Shown one piece after another: positions 47,534 to 58,297 of a stretch of DNA of 64,000 nucleotides. Under the pieces are notes generated by a model that worked only from the letters and a program-made list of their open reading frames with translations, searched no databases and was not told where the DNA came from. Each line of letters starts with the position of its first letter. Positions within the stretch are counted from its first letter, which is position 1. Source of the DNA: Fulvivirga sp. (GTDB taxonomy: Bacteria; Bacteroidota; Bacteroidia; Cytophagales; Cyclobacteriaceae); contig JANQLQ010000049.1 of the NCBI GenBank assembly GCA_028280565.1, positions 1 to 64,000 on the forward strand. Direction: 5' to 3'. Made by a program: the position numbers and the translations under genes.

Positions 47534-48568
47534 ATGAAGAGAACACTTACCATTTGCTTAGCCATGTGCCTTAGCTACCTCTCTTTTTCTCAATGGAATG
47601 GAGGGACTGGCCCTAACCAAATTGATGGACTGATCGAACGAAATGGAAATGTAAAAGCCAATAACCTCTTTTTTGGAAAATATGGTGGTTCCATACTTGG
47701 CAATCCTGATCCTTTCGCGATTTATTCAGATGCGATCAGTGCTGAACAAGACCTTTTGCTTTTTGGGAATCATGACGCCGTTTTGCATCTAAGGGTTTGG
47801 GATGGAGACCTTAAGATAGGCTCCAGTCCAAATGCAATAATTCATAATGATGGATCTGCTTTTTTCAATGGAAAACTTGGGATTGCAACTTCTAATCCAG
47901 TGGAAAGACTTGATCTAGGCTTAGATTCCAAAATAAACATCAAGATCGGTCGATGGGCTTCAGTGGGAGTTACCGGTAGCGGCATTGCGACAATAATCGG
48001 CAATAACGCAAAAGCCAGTACTACCCTAGATAACACCATGGAATTCATGACAACTACTGTTGATGGTGCTAAGGCTATAAAAATGCAATATAATGAAGGG
48101 ATATCCTTTCACACCTACAGGGGTAGTGTTACATCCGGGCAGGCTTTTGATGGTTATGAAAGGATGAGAATAAACAATAACGGTAACGTTCTTATTGGCA
48201 AAACCTCTCAAGCTAACCCGGCCTACAGGCTGGACATAGCCGGCTCGGTGAGAGCCAACGAAATTGTGGTCAATACCACGGGGGCAGACTATGTCTTTAA
48301 AGCAGATTACACACGGAAAAGCTTAAGGGAGGTTGAAAGCTTTATCCAGGAGAACGGTCACCTGCCGGGTATCCCTTCGGCCGAAGAAATGCAAGAAAGT
48401 GGGATGGCTGTGGGAGAACTGAATACCAAGCTGTTGGAGAAGATTGAAGAGTTAACATTGTATGTGATCGAGTTAGAGAGAGAAAACTCTGCTTTAAAAG
48501 AAAACCTATTTAAAATCGATGAATTAGCCAATAGGTTAAAGTCTCTCGAAAATGCTCTTAACGAGTGA
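47534..48568 (+). CDS. Exported surface protein, paralog 3 (diverged C-terminus)
   Basis: Signal peptide; RLDIAGSVRANEIVVNTTGADYVFKADYTRKSLREVESFIQENGHLPGIPSAEEMQESGMAVGELNTKLLEKIEELTLYVIELERE. Confidence 0.8.
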   Translation: MKRTLTICLAMCLSYLSFSQWNGGTGPNQIDGLIERNGNVKANNLFFGKYGGSILGNPDPFAIYSDAISAEQDLLLFGNHDAVLHLRVWDGDLKIGSSPNAIIHNDGSAFFNGKLGIATSNPVERLDLGLDSKINIKIGRWASVGVTGSGIATIIGNNAKASTTLDNTMEFMTTTVDGAKAIKMQYNEGISFHTYRGSVTSGQAFDGYERMRINNNGNVLIGKTSQANPAYRLDIAGSVRANEIVVNTTGADYVFKADYTRKSLREVESFIQENGHLPGIPSAEEMQESGMAVGELNTKLLEKIEELTLYVIELERENSALKENLFKIDELANRLKSLENALNE

Positions 48569-48777
48569 ACCTGGTTTTTGTGTTAGGGCCTTACTCCCCA
48601 GCGGTTATAAGACACCCACTTTCATCGATTGATATCCATCGTGAATCAAAGTGTAAAAAAACTGCCTTGATCAATCGTAAACATTCAGCAAGTAGCCTGG
48701 ATGAGTATGACCGACTTGAATTGACAGTTAAATGTCTATACAATAGTAAATTTTAAAGTAGTCAAAATCCCTTTATC

Positions 48778-49791
48778 ATGAAAAAAGCTGTAGTTGTAAT
48801 ATTCTTATCCTTTTGGTCAACATTAGCATTTACTCAAAACACATTCCCTTCTTCCGGCAATGTAGGGATCGGTACCTCTACACCCGGGGCGCTCTTGGAT
48901 ATAAGCTCACCCGGTGACGGGGCAGACTTGTTAAGGTTTGCGATAGATCGTCCTTGGGTCTTTCGTCAGCAAGGCTCAGGTGCGACAACAAGCTTGGTCC
49001 TTAAGTCGCTGAATGCTGATAAATTCTTTATTATCAAAGATGACCTGGATCACGATGTTTTTCGTATCCAGTCCACCGAAGGTTCTGCCTTTTTCAAAGG
49101 TAATATGGGCATAGGGCAGTTAAATGCCACTACCAAGTTAGAGGTGCGCGAATCAAAAAGCTTGGCGGACATTAATGCCAATAACGTAGTAGATGTTTTG
49201 AAAGTGAACTTATCCATCCAGGATGGTTTTGTCCCTGGTGATGCAGAGAATAGGATTGTTTTTGATCACCAACAGTGGGGCAGTGGAGGTTCACGTACTT
49301 TTTCTGCCATTGGCTCCGCAAAAGAGGCGGATTCCGGGGGGCTTTATGGTGGCGGACGTCTTGTTTTCTACACCTTGGCAGGGGACCCGGGAGGGCAAAC
49401 TGGCCCGGGCATGTCAGAAAGGATGCGGATCAATAGGGAAGGAAATGTAAGCATCGGTACCCCTTCGGCTGATGCGAAACTGACCGTAAAAGGTGACATC
49501 CACGCCGAAGAAGTCCGCGTGGACCTCACTGTACCTGGCCCGGATTATGTTTTTGAAGAAGACTATGATCTACCCACATTAAAGAGCCTTCAAAGCTATA
49601 TCCAGGAAAATAAGCATTTGCCGGAGGTGCCCCCAGCGCGTACGATGGAGGAGAGTGGGATCGACTTAGGGGTAATGAACATGCTGTTACTCAAGAAAGT
49701 AGAGGAACTAACACTGCATTTGATCCAACAAAATGAAAACATGGAGAGAATGCAAGATGAGATTGATGAACTAAAAAAAGCTAAAAAATGA
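48778..49791 (+). CDS. Exported GNVGIGT-repeat surface protein, paralog 4
   Basis: Signal peptide; GNVGIGTSTPGALLDIS; shared C-terminal module GDIHAEEVRVDLTVPGPDYVFEEDYDLPTLKSLQSYIQENKHLPEVPPA. Confidence 0.8.
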   Translation: MKKAVVVIFLSFWSTLAFTQNTFPSSGNVGIGTSTPGALLDISSPGDGADLLRFAIDRPWVFRQQGSGATTSLVLKSLNADKFFIIKDDLDHDVFRIQSTEGSAFFKGNMGIGQLNATTKLEVRESKSLADINANNVVDVLKVNLSIQDGFVPGDAENRIVFDHQQWGSGGSRTFSAIGSAKEADSGGLYGGGRLVFYTLAGDPGGQTGPGMSERMRINREGNVSIGTPSADAKLTVKGDIHAEEVRVDLTVPGPDYVFEEDYDLPTLKSLQSYIQENKHLPEVPPARTMEESGIDLGVMNMLLLKKVEELTLHLIQQNENMERMQDEIDELKKAKK

Positions 49792-50786
49792 AACCAATCG
49801 CTATTTTACCGATCCTAATTTGTTCATTTACCGGGTTATTTGGACAACAAGGTACTATCATATTTAACAATTCTGCCACGCCAGGTCTAAACTCCATCGG
49901 GCCATTCGATGCCAACAAGAGTCTTCGTCTCAATGGCGAAAGGAATATTGAACTGGTGATCAACGAAGAAAATCAATACGGGGATGCTGCACTGAACATC
50001 TGGAAAGACGGTATAGGAACGGTCCCGTTTTTCAGGGTGCAAAACGATGGAAGGGTCGGGATCGGTACGGCCACACCTTCTCAAAGATTAGAGATATTTA
50101 ATCAATCCCCCTTTAATATGAATGAGGGTAGTGAATTCCAGGATCACATCTCCCTGCATTCGGTTGAACATGGTCAAGGAAGTTTTTTTGGAGGGATAAC
50201 GTGGAGGTCAGCGGCCGGCCGGCGTCGCGCCGCTATTGCAGCTACGCGTGAACATCCGGATGCCGATTTCATTGGCCTGGCCTTTTTTACACGAGGAACG
50301 GACGGCCCAGGGCCTATGTATGAAAGTATGAGGATCACAAGGAATGGCGCCGTTGGGATCGGTACTACTGCTCCCGATGCTACGCTTGCCGTAAAAGGCG
50401 ATATCCACGCCGAAGAAGTACGAGTGGATCTTAATGTACCCGGTCCTGATTATGTTTTCGAGGAAGATTATGACTTGCCTTCTCTTAGCAGCGTTCAAAA
50501 CCATATTCGTAAATACAGACATCTCCCAGGAATCCCTCCGGCAAAAGTAATGGAAGCAAACGGGATAGAGGTGGGTAAAATGAATATGCTGCTCTTAAAA
50601 AAAGTTGAAGAGCTCACTTTGTATGTCATACAGCAGGAGGGAAAGATCACCGAGTTGAGAGAAGGGCAAAATTCAAAAGAGAAAGACTTAGAAGTTAAAA
50701 TCAATAGACTCATGCTTCAGCAAGGGGAATTATTAGAAAGGCTGGAGGCCCAAGGTCGAAGGATAAAAGAACTAAGTAGCAATTAA
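49788..50786 (+). CDS. Exported GNVGIGT-repeat surface protein, paralog 5
   Basis: Signal peptide; GRVGIGTATPSQRLEI; GDIHAEEVRVDLNVPGPDYVFEEDYDLPSLSSVQNHIRKYRHLPGIPPA; ATGA overlap with paralog 4. Confidence 0.8.
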   Translation: MKPIAILPILICSFTGLFGQQGTIIFNNSATPGLNSIGPFDANKSLRLNGERNIELVINEENQYGDAALNIWKDGIGTVPFFRVQNDGRVGIGTATPSQRLEIFNQSPFNMNEGSEFQDHISLHSVEHGQGSFFGGITWRSAAGRRRAAIAATREHPDADFIGLAFFTRGTDGPGPMYESMRITRNGAVGIGTTAPDATLAVKGDIHAEEVRVDLNVPGPDYVFEEDYDLPSLSSVQNHIRKYRHLPGIPPAKVMEANGIEVGKMNMLLLKKVEELTLYVIQQEGKITELREGQNSKEKDLEVKINRLMLQQGELLERLEAQGRRIKELSSN

Positions 50787-50869
50787 TGTGTATATACACG
50801 TGAGTTGTTAGATCCTCGGATTTTAAATTTTAAAACACAATCAAACATTTCAACCACCCGAATTTTAAG

Positions 50870-52081
50870 ATGATGAAAAGTTTAATAAGTATTACTGTAA
50901 TCTTTGTTGTTCTACATACCATGGTGTATGGGGTAGACGTCGAATTTACCATTAAGAATAATGTCGGTGATCCAATCATTATTAATTCTGACAAAACATT
51001 TTCTGCCGAGATCATATTGAAATCAACACGCTCTACGCCCCATGGACAACTGGAGATATTCTTAAGGAATCCGGATGGAAACGCCGAAAGAGTATACTAT
51101 TGCGGTGGGAGCCTTTGTGTAAGAGCCGAGAACTGGATATGGGCAGACAATTTAAGTTCGTATGTTTTTTTGGCGGAAAATATATCGTTTGATGTAGAGA
51201 CAGCGATACATCAGCAGGGTTATGGCCAGCTATTTGCCAGGTTTAGGACAAGCTCAGGGACAAATCATAACAGCGAATCCTATGAAACATTGAAAGATAC
51301 CGTCAAACCGCTTCCTGTAAGTAATTTGAGGGGAGATGAAATCACGAGTAACAGCTTTACTTTACGATGGAACACGGGTGCGGATAATGTCGGTGTTGAG
51401 GGATATAGGATTTTCCAGGGAAGTGCTAAAGTCGGTGAAACGGCGAGTAATTTCTTAGCGCTTAGTGACCTTACAAGCTGTACCTCGTACACGCTTTCCG
51501 TGGAATCCTATGATAAGGTGGGCAATGTATCTTCTAGGTCCACCACCACGGTACAGACCACCTCCGGTCAGCCACAAACGGTAGTTTTAAACACAGATAG
51601 AACAAATGATGTCACCTTAAGCGTAGAAGCAATAACCCAGGTGACGCTAGTGAACGGTTTTGTTTTCAAAGCAGCGTCCAGTTCACATTCCTTTTCAGCA
51701 AGGATAGTGAGTGATGCGTGCCAATCGGCATCTCCAGGTCGCCTGGCATATTTTGGCGATATTAATCGAGAGCCAATAGAAGATGACCAGGGTGCCGAAA
51801 CTGTTACTGAACCTGGAGTATTGGGTAATCCCTGGGGTGAAACGAGTTTTCATATTTATCCTAATCCTACCCATCGTTACTTAAACATAGCCTGTAATGA
51901 AAATGGATTTTTCAAGGTGGTGGTGATCTCACAAACGGGTGTGATCGCTAAAGAGTTCGATGCCTTTGGACGTTTGTTTACCCTCGATGTATCTGCTCTC
52001 AAAAATGGAGTCTATTGGGTAAAAGTGATAAAACCGGGGCATAACAGTGCTGAGGTTTTTAAGCTTGCTGTCAACCATTAG
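50870..52081 (+). CDS. Secreted fibronectin type III protein with T9SS type A C-terminal sorting domain
   Basis: Fn3-like PLPVSNLRGDEITSNSFTLRWNTGADNVGVEGYRIFQ...; C-terminus FHIYPNPTHRYLNIACNENGFFKVVVISQTGVIAKEFDAFGRLFTLDVSALKNGVYWVKV. Confidence 0.85.
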   Translation: MMKSLISITVIFVVLHTMVYGVDVEFTIKNNVGDPIIINSDKTFSAEIILKSTRSTPHGQLEIFLRNPDGNAERVYYCGGSLCVRAENWIWADNLSSYVFLAENISFDVETAIHQQGYGQLFARFRTSSGTNHNSESYETLKDTVKPLPVSNLRGDEITSNSFTLRWNTGADNVGVEGYRIFQGSAKVGETASNFLALSDLTSCTSYTLSVESYDKVGNVSSRSTTTVQTTSGQPQTVVLNTDRTNDVTLSVEAITQVTLVNGFVFKAASSSHSFSARIVSDACQSASPGRLAYFGDINREPIEDDQGAETVTEPGVLGNPWGETSFHIYPNPTHRYLNIACNENGFFKVVVISQTGVIAKEFDAFGRLFTLDVSALKNGVYWVKVIKPGHNSAEVFKLAVNH

Positions 52082-52269
52082 ATGACTCAATATGACTTTT
52101 ATTCTTCACATAACCCTACAGGTGTTCCCCATTCGTGAAATTAGGGTACGCTAAGGAGCCTTAGAATGGAGGGGGGAAGCCTGAGATCTTTAAGGCCTTG
52201 GCACTGAAAAAACGTTCTGCCATGTGGAAAAACTTATCTATCTTAGCAAGCTAATAGCGAAAAAAGTAG

Positions 52270-53382
52270 ATGAAAAAAGCGCTTATTACAGGTATTACCG
52301 GTCAAGATGGGGCTTATTTGGCAGAGTTCTTACTCAATAAGGGGTATGAAGTACATGGCATAAAAAGGAGAAGCTCCCTGTTCAATACGGACAGGATCGA
52401 CCATTTGTACCAAGATCCCCATGAACAGGATTTGAGGTTAAAATTACACTATGGAGACCTCACGGATTCAGCCAATATTATCCGGATTATCCAAGAGGTG
52501 CAACCGGATGAGATCTATAACTTGGGGGCCATGTCACATGTAAAAGTCAGCTTCGATGCCCCGGAATATACAGCGAATGTCGACGGTTTGGGTACGCTAC
52601 GCATTTTAGAAGCAGTGCGTTTGCTAGGATTGACCCAGAAAACAAAAATATATCAAGCGAGTACCTCGGAGCTCTACGGGCTAGTGCAGGAAGTGCCGCA
52701 AAAGGAAACGACACCCTTTTATCCTAGGTCGCCTTATGCTGCAGCTAAGCTCTACGGCTATTGGATCACCGTAAACTACAGGGAGGCTTACGGCATGTTC
52801 GCTACAAACGGTATACTTTTCAACCACGAGTCCCCATTGAGAGGCGAGACTTTCGTTACCCGGAAGATCACTCGTGCCGCGGCTCGAATTGCGCTGGGAC
52901 TTCAAGACACCCTATACCTCGGGAACCTGGACGCTAAAAGAGACTGGGGTCATGCCAAGGACTATGTAGAAGCGATGTGGCTCATCCTCCAACAAAAGGA
53001 ACCAGAAGACTTTGTCATAGCTACAGGTATAACAACGACAGTAAGAGAATTTGTACTCAAAGTTTTTACTGCATTGGGGATAGCCCTGGAGTTTGAAGGC
53101 AAAGAAGATAACGAGATCGCTCGTGTGGCTGGGTTTACAGATCCTGCTTTTAAGGTGAAAGAAGGACAAGTAGTAGTAAAAGTGGATCCCACCTATTACA
53201 GGCCTACCGAGGTAGACTTGCTGATCGGGGACCCGACTAAAGCAAAAGAAAAGTTAGGCTGGCAACCCAAGTATAACTTGGACCAACTGGTAGAAGATAT
53301 GGTCCGAGCTGACATTGAGCTATTTAAAAAAGACCAATATCTCCACGAAGGAGGCCATAAGATCCTGAATTATCACGAATAG
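52270..53382 (+). CDS. gmd: GDP-mannose 4,6-dehydratase
   Basis: [54 protein letters not shown]. Confidence 0.96.
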   Translation: MKKALITGITGQDGAYLAEFLLNKGYEVHGIKRRSSLFNTDRIDHLYQDPHEQDLRLKLHYGDLTDSANIIRIIQEVQPDEIYNLGAMSHVKVSFDAPEYTANVDGLGTLRILEAVRLLGLTQKTKIYQASTSELYGLVQEVPQKETTPFYPRSPYAAAKLYGYWITVNYREAYGMFATNGILFNHESPLRGETFVTRKITRAAARIALGLQDTLYLGNLDAKRDWGHAKDYVEAMWLILQQKEPEDFVIATGITTTVREFVLKVFTALGIALEFEGKEDNEIARVAGFTDPAFKVKEGQVVVKVDPTYYRPTEVDLLIGDPTKAKEKLGWQPKYNLDQLVEDMVRADIELFKKDQYLHEGGHKILNYHE

Positions 53383-54320
53383 TGAATAAAAACGCTAAAA
53401 TATACATTGCCGGTCATAAGGGTATGGTGGGCTCAGCCATTTTGAGAAGGCTGCAAAAAGAAGGTTTTGAAAATTTTGTTCTTCGGTCTTCCAAAGAGCT
53501 GGATTTAAGGGTACAACAAGACGTTGAAAACTTCTTTAAGGAAGAAAAGCCGGAATACGTTTTCCTAGCTGCTGCCAAAGTCGGGGGTATCCTTGCTAAC
53601 AATACTTATCGTGCGGAATTCTTGTATGATAACTTAATGATCCAAAACAATGTAATCCACCAGGCCTATGTTAACGGAGTAAAAAAGCTACTGTTCCTTG
53701 GGTCGTCTTGCATTTATCCCAAGCATGCTCCCCAACCCTTAAAAGAAGAGTACCTACTAACAGGGGAATTAGAGCCTACCAATGAGCCCTACGCCATAGC
53801 CAAAATTGCAGGTATAAAGATGTGCGACGCTTACCGGGATCAATATGGCTGTAATTTTATTTCCGCCATGCCTACTAATTTGTATGGCCCGAATGATAAT
53901 TATGATCTTAAAACTTCCCATGTGCTGCCGGCTCTAATACGGAAGTTCCATGAGGCCAAGGTAGAAAATAAGCCTTTCGTGGAGGTTTGGGGAACGGGTT
54001 CGCCGAGGCGGGAGTTTATGCATGTGGATGATTTGGCGGGTGCTTGTTTGTTTCTGATGGAGAATTATAATGAACCGGGGTTTGTGAATGTAGGTACGGG
54101 GGTAGATGTGACGATCAAGGAGTTAGCGGAGATGATCAGGGATATTGTTGGGTATGTGGGGAAAATCCAGTGGGATACTTCTAAACCGGATGGGACACCT
54201 AGGAAGTTGATGGATGTTTCATTGTTAGGCAAAATGGAATGGGAAAGCAGGATTGATCTGGAAGAAGGTTTGAGGTTAGAAATAGAGAGTTTAGCCTCAA
54301 TTTTGAAACATGAAGTTTAG
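53382..54320 (+). CDS. fcl: GDP-L-fucose synthase
   Basis: [56 protein letters not shown] start overlapping the gmd stop. Confidence 0.95.
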   Translation: MNKNAKIYIAGHKGMVGSAILRRLQKEGFENFVLRSSKELDLRVQQDVENFFKEEKPEYVFLAAAKVGGILANNTYRAEFLYDNLMIQNNVIHQAYVNGVKKLLFLGSSCIYPKHAPQPLKEEYLLTGELEPTNEPYAIAKIAGIKMCDAYRDQYGCNFISAMPTNLYGPNDNYDLKTSHVLPALIRKFHEAKVENKPFVEVWGTGSPRREFMHVDDLAGACLFLMENYNEPGFVNVGTGVDVTIKELAEMIRDIVGYVGKIQWDTSKPDGTPRKLMDVSLLGKMEWESRIDLEEGLRLEIESLASILKHEV

Positions 54321-54625
54321 TCCCTTCATCCAATAAATTATAGGTAAGATCTTTTAAAAATCGAGAATAACCTTTCCTGAGATCTGTTGTACTTCGAATC
54401 TTTGTTAAGCTTTAATCGCAGTTTTTGTATACCAGTATTAGGAAGTGGATCTTAAACCATAAGCTAGATAGAATGTGCCCTTACATTAGTTGGGGAGAAT
54501 CTTTTTTGAGTGAAATTAATGATGTACCAAAGACGCAAAGGAATTATCATTTACCGATCTAATTATTGAAGTTGAGAAGAAGTAGTTAAGAATACTTAAA
54601 ATTGAAATAATCCATATAAAGTGGT

Positions 54626-55381
54626 ATGAGCAACCAGAAAAATGAAGTCCGTGAATTTTATAATCAATTTGCCTATGATGTCTTGTTAGAAGACCTTAAA
54701 CTACCTAATAGAAGACAGCTAGAAGTAATAAAGTTATGCAAGAACTTTGTTCATAAGAAATCAAGGGTCTTAGAAATTGGCTGCGGTATCGGTATAATAA
54801 CAAAAGCATTGGCCAGCAGTGTTGGTGAGATCAAGGGTTTGGATATTAGTGATAAAAACATTCAAATAGCAAGTAAAATTTCTAGTGCTAAGAACATTTC
54901 ATTTTACTGTATTAACATTATTGAAGATAACTTAGAAAGTTTAAAGAACTATGATTTTGTAATATTGGCTGATGTGATTGAGCATATTCCCCTTGACAGA
55001 CATGAAGAATTATTCGAGAAAATTTGGGATGTCACCAATGAGAATGCATCGGTTATATTAACCTACCCATCTCCTGAATACCAAGTTTTTTTGAGGGAAA
55101 AAAATCCAAGTGCATTGCAGATTATTGATGAAGTTATTCAAGTCAATTCTATTTTGTCTTCAAGTCAAATGAACTTAAGGTACTTTTCTTATAAAAGTGT
55201 TTTTGGGAACCTAAATAACTACTGTCACCTTGTCTTAACAAAGACAACGAAATTCGTTAAAAAAGGAAAAAAGTATTCTTTTTTCAATAAAATTCAATTT
55301 AAGCTTCAATCTATGACTTGGAGAGTCCAGAACCTGCTTGCTTATAGGAAATTGAAAAATCTTAGGTCTAGACAAGCTTAA
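54626..55381 (+). CDS. SAM-dependent class I methyltransferase
   Basis: VLEIGCGIGIITKALASSVGEIKGLDIS, DFVILADVIEHIP. Confidence 0.85.
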   Translation: MSNQKNEVREFYNQFAYDVLLEDLKLPNRRQLEVIKLCKNFVHKKSRVLEIGCGIGIITKALASSVGEIKGLDISDKNIQIASKISSAKNISFYCINIIEDNLESLKNYDFVILADVIEHIPLDRHEELFEKIWDVTNENASVILTYPSPEYQVFLREKNPSALQIIDEVIQVNSILSSSQMNLRYFSYKSVFGNLNNYCHLVLTKTTKFVKKGKKYSFFNKIQFKLQSMTWRVQNLLAYRKLKNLRSRQA

Positions 55382-55436
55382 GCTTCAATTAAAATTGAAT
55401 GTTTGGTAATAAATTCATTCTCCCTTTATAGTAAAT

Positions 55437-56603
55437 ATGCATAAACCAAAAATCGCGGTTTATACGCGGAATTATCTGAATAATTCCATGACTTTTATTT
55501 TTAGACAAATAAAACAAATGGATAGTTCGTATGATATACATGTTTTTACAACAGAGATTCGAAATCTCAATAAGTTTAAACGATCAAACATTCATTGCTT
55601 CAAAAGAAGTTATGTTGAGGAAATCATAAGTAAAATAAAAACCAAATTCTTTGGTAAATATCAAAACTTATCTTTCAGACAGATTAACTCTTTTTCAGCC
55701 CTGATAGACGAGAATAAAATAGAGTTAATTCACGCTCATTTTGGGTATGGAGCCCTACAAATCTATCCTATTGCGAAAAAAAAACATATCCCGTTGTTAG
55801 TCCATTTTCATGGAGTAGATGCTTCACTGATGTTAAAAAAAAAGAATTATGTCGAACAGCTAAGGGAAATGATGAAATATGCTAAAGCAATAGCAGTTTC
55901 TAAACATATTGCTGCGAACCTAATAGATGCAGGCATTCCCGAAGATAGGATTGAGGTTCAATACTTAGGCATACCAATTGAGCTTTTCAAGTATGTCAAG
56001 AGAACTAGCCCTTCCAAATTGATAAAAACTCATCGCAATTTACAGTTTATCCAAGTGTCAAACTTTGTTGAAAAAAAGGGGCATATTTATTCAATCCTTG
56101 CATTTCAAAAATTATTAAACATTTGCCCAGGAGCACATTTAAATTTGATTGGAGAGGGGCCACTTTTGCATTCCTGTAAAAAAGTAGTCCACAAAAATGG
56201 TCTCTCTAATAAGATAAAGTTCCTAGGGGTAAAGAATTCTGAAGAGGTGGCAGAAATAATGAAAAAATCAGACATTTTCCTGCACCATAGTATAACAAGT
56301 AAAAAGGGAGATCAAGAAGGGTTACCTACAGTGCTGATGGAGGCAATGTCAACCGGGATGATAATAATAAGCACATTTCATAGTGGAATCCCTGAACTGG
56401 TAAAAAATGGATTCAATGGATTCTTAGTCAGGGAAAAGGACATAGAGGGATATTTTTTCGCGATGAAAGAAGTTTTACAACTTGGTGATGATAGAATAAA
56501 TCAAAATGCCAGGAAAACAGTTGTGTCTAGCTTCAGATTGGATAAAAATACTGAATATTTAAAGAAAAAATATTCAGATACTATCACTAAAAAACAATTT
56601 TGA
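55437..56603 (+). CDS. Glycosyltransferase (GT4-like)
   Basis: HAHFGYGALQIYPIAKKKHIPLLVHFHGVD, FVEKKGHIYSI, EGLPTVLMEAMSTGMIII. Confidence 0.9.
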   Translation: MHKPKIAVYTRNYLNNSMTFIFRQIKQMDSSYDIHVFTTEIRNLNKFKRSNIHCFKRSYVEEIISKIKTKFFGKYQNLSFRQINSFSALIDENKIELIHAHFGYGALQIYPIAKKKHIPLLVHFHGVDASLMLKKKNYVEQLREMMKYAKAIAVSKHIAANLIDAGIPEDRIEVQYLGIPIELFKYVKRTSPSKLIKTHRNLQFIQVSNFVEKKGHIYSILAFQKLLNICPGAHLNLIGEGPLLHSCKKVVHKNGLSNKIKFLGVKNSEEVAEIMKKSDIFLHHSITSKKGDQEGLPTVLMEAMSTGMIIISTFHSGIPELVKNGFNGFLVREKDIEGYFFAMKEVLQLGDDRINQNARKTVVSSFRLDKNTEYLKKKYSDTITKKQF

Positions 56604-56856
56604 ATTTTTTTCCTGCCTTTCGATAACTTCGTAATAGGTAGTTGTCCAACAGCTTATGTAAACATGCAATATTCACTGTTCAAATGCCCCTGACATTCAT
56701 TGTTGGACTCAATAAGCTTTTCATTCTAGGGGGTAGCCTATTGTCAATAAGATGATATGATGAGTGCCTAAATTTTAAGGATGCAAAAAAGACTTCACTT
56801 CATGCCGTTTAAAACCATATATCAGCATTGATGTATAAAAACAAAAAATACGATGA

Positions 56857-58293
56857 TTGATTGTTGTCCATATGAACATTAAAAAGCAAGTTTTCTCAGG
56901 GGTCAAATGGACTACAATATCGACCATATTTGTAGCTGTTGCTAATCTTATTAAAATCTCAGTTTTAACCCGTTTTTTAAATGAGTCTGATTTTGGTCTT
57001 ATGGCCATTGTTTCTATAGTCATTGGTTTTGGTGATATGTTCATGGACTTGGGGCTCACTTCAGCCATTTTGTATAAACAAGAAATAAAGAAAAATGAAT
57101 ACTCCAGTCTGTACTGGTTTAATTTGGTTTTTAGCATCCTTGTTTTTCTGGTGATTTGGATATTTACACCCTTTATTTCTTCCTTCTATAATGAACCCGA
57201 ATTAAATCAACTCATTCCTCTTACAGGGGTTAATGTCATTGCATCCGGTCTGGGTAGACAATTCAAGACTATCGATCAAAAAAAAATGAGGTTTCAGTCT
57301 ATTTCAATAATAGAGATTTTGGCAGCCTTAGCTTCATTAGTCTTATCTATCATTTTGGCAATTTTAGGATTTGGCATTTATGCATTGGTCTATTCTGTGA
57401 TATTGCAGCTAAGCGTAAGCAATATTATCTTTTTGCTGAAAGGCACAAAGTTGGAAGGTCTTTTGTTTTACTTTGACTTTCGAGATGTAAAACCATTTCT
57501 GAAAATAGGTATTTATCGTGTCGGTGGACAAATCGTAAACTATTTCAGCCGTGATTTGGACATTCTGATAATAGGTAAACTGTTTGGTACAGAAATATTA
57601 GGAGGATATAGTTTGGCGAAGCAGCTCGTGCGTCGGCCCCTGAGCATAGTGGATTACGTTGTTTCCAGAGTCTCAAACTCAATTTTACCAAAATTCCAAG
57701 ACAACAAAGAAAAATTAGGTGCTCATATTTCTGAAATTTTGACAAAACTGAGCCTGGTAAATGCACTAGTATATGGACTAATAGCTATAGCGGCTTCTAG
57801 TTTGGTACATATTCTTTATGGAAAAGAATACTATAATATTGTCACAATAGTCCAAATATTTGCGCCAATTGTCTTCTTAAGGTCCATGGCCGGACAAGTA
57901 GGAGTCCTTGTCATAGCCAAAGGAAGAACAGATTTAGAGTTTTATTGGAATATCTTGACATTTTTTGTGTATCCCCTTGCCATTTATTTGGGTTCTGCTT
58001 ACCAAATTCAAGGAGTTACTATTGCATTGTTAATTACTCAACTTATTATGATGGTACCGATATGGTATTTTTTTTATAACAAATTAATCGGGTACGAATT
58101 GATTAAATATTTAAGGATAATTTGTAACCCTCTTGTTATTGGCTTTGTTGCTTTTTCCTTTTATAGTTTTGCTGAAGACTATGGTATTTTCATGCAATTT
58201 TTGTCGTCTATTATTTTGTGCTTGATGCTGTTAGCATATGGGTATTACTATGATAATGACGTTTCAATGGTTTTAAAAAAGGTGTTCAAATAA
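56857..58293 (+). CDS. Polysaccharide flippase (Wzx/MOP family)
   Basis: KQVFSGVKWTTISTIFVAVANLIKISVLTRFLNESDFGLMAI; multi-TM; likely start 56872. Confidence 0.88.
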   Translation: MIVVHMNIKKQVFSGVKWTTISTIFVAVANLIKISVLTRFLNESDFGLMAIVSIVIGFGDMFMDLGLTSAILYKQEIKKNEYSSLYWFNLVFSILVFLVIWIFTPFISSFYNEPELNQLIPLTGVNVIASGLGRQFKTIDQKKMRFQSISIIEILAALASLVLSIILAILGFGIYALVYSVILQLSVSNIIFLLKGTKLEGLLFYFDFRDVKPFLKIGIYRVGGQIVNYFSRDLDILIIGKLFGTEILGGYSLAKQLVRRPLSIVDYVVSRVSNSILPKFQDNKEKLGAHISEILTKLSLVNALVYGLIAIAASSLVHILYGKEYYNIVTIVQIFAPIVFLRSMAGQVGVLVIAKGRTDLEFYWNILTFFVYPLAIYLGSAYQIQGVTIALLITQLIMMVPIWYFFYNKLIGYELIKYLRIICNPLVIGFVAFSFYSFAEDYGIFMQFLSSIILCLMLLAYGYYYDNDVSMVLKKVFK

Positions 58294-58297
58294 TACT

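Noticed and set aside
52151-52164. Palindrome CTAAGG-ag-CCTTAG after the T9SS cargo gene
   Set aside because: Short stem with no T tract; not enough to call a terminator or regulatory site.
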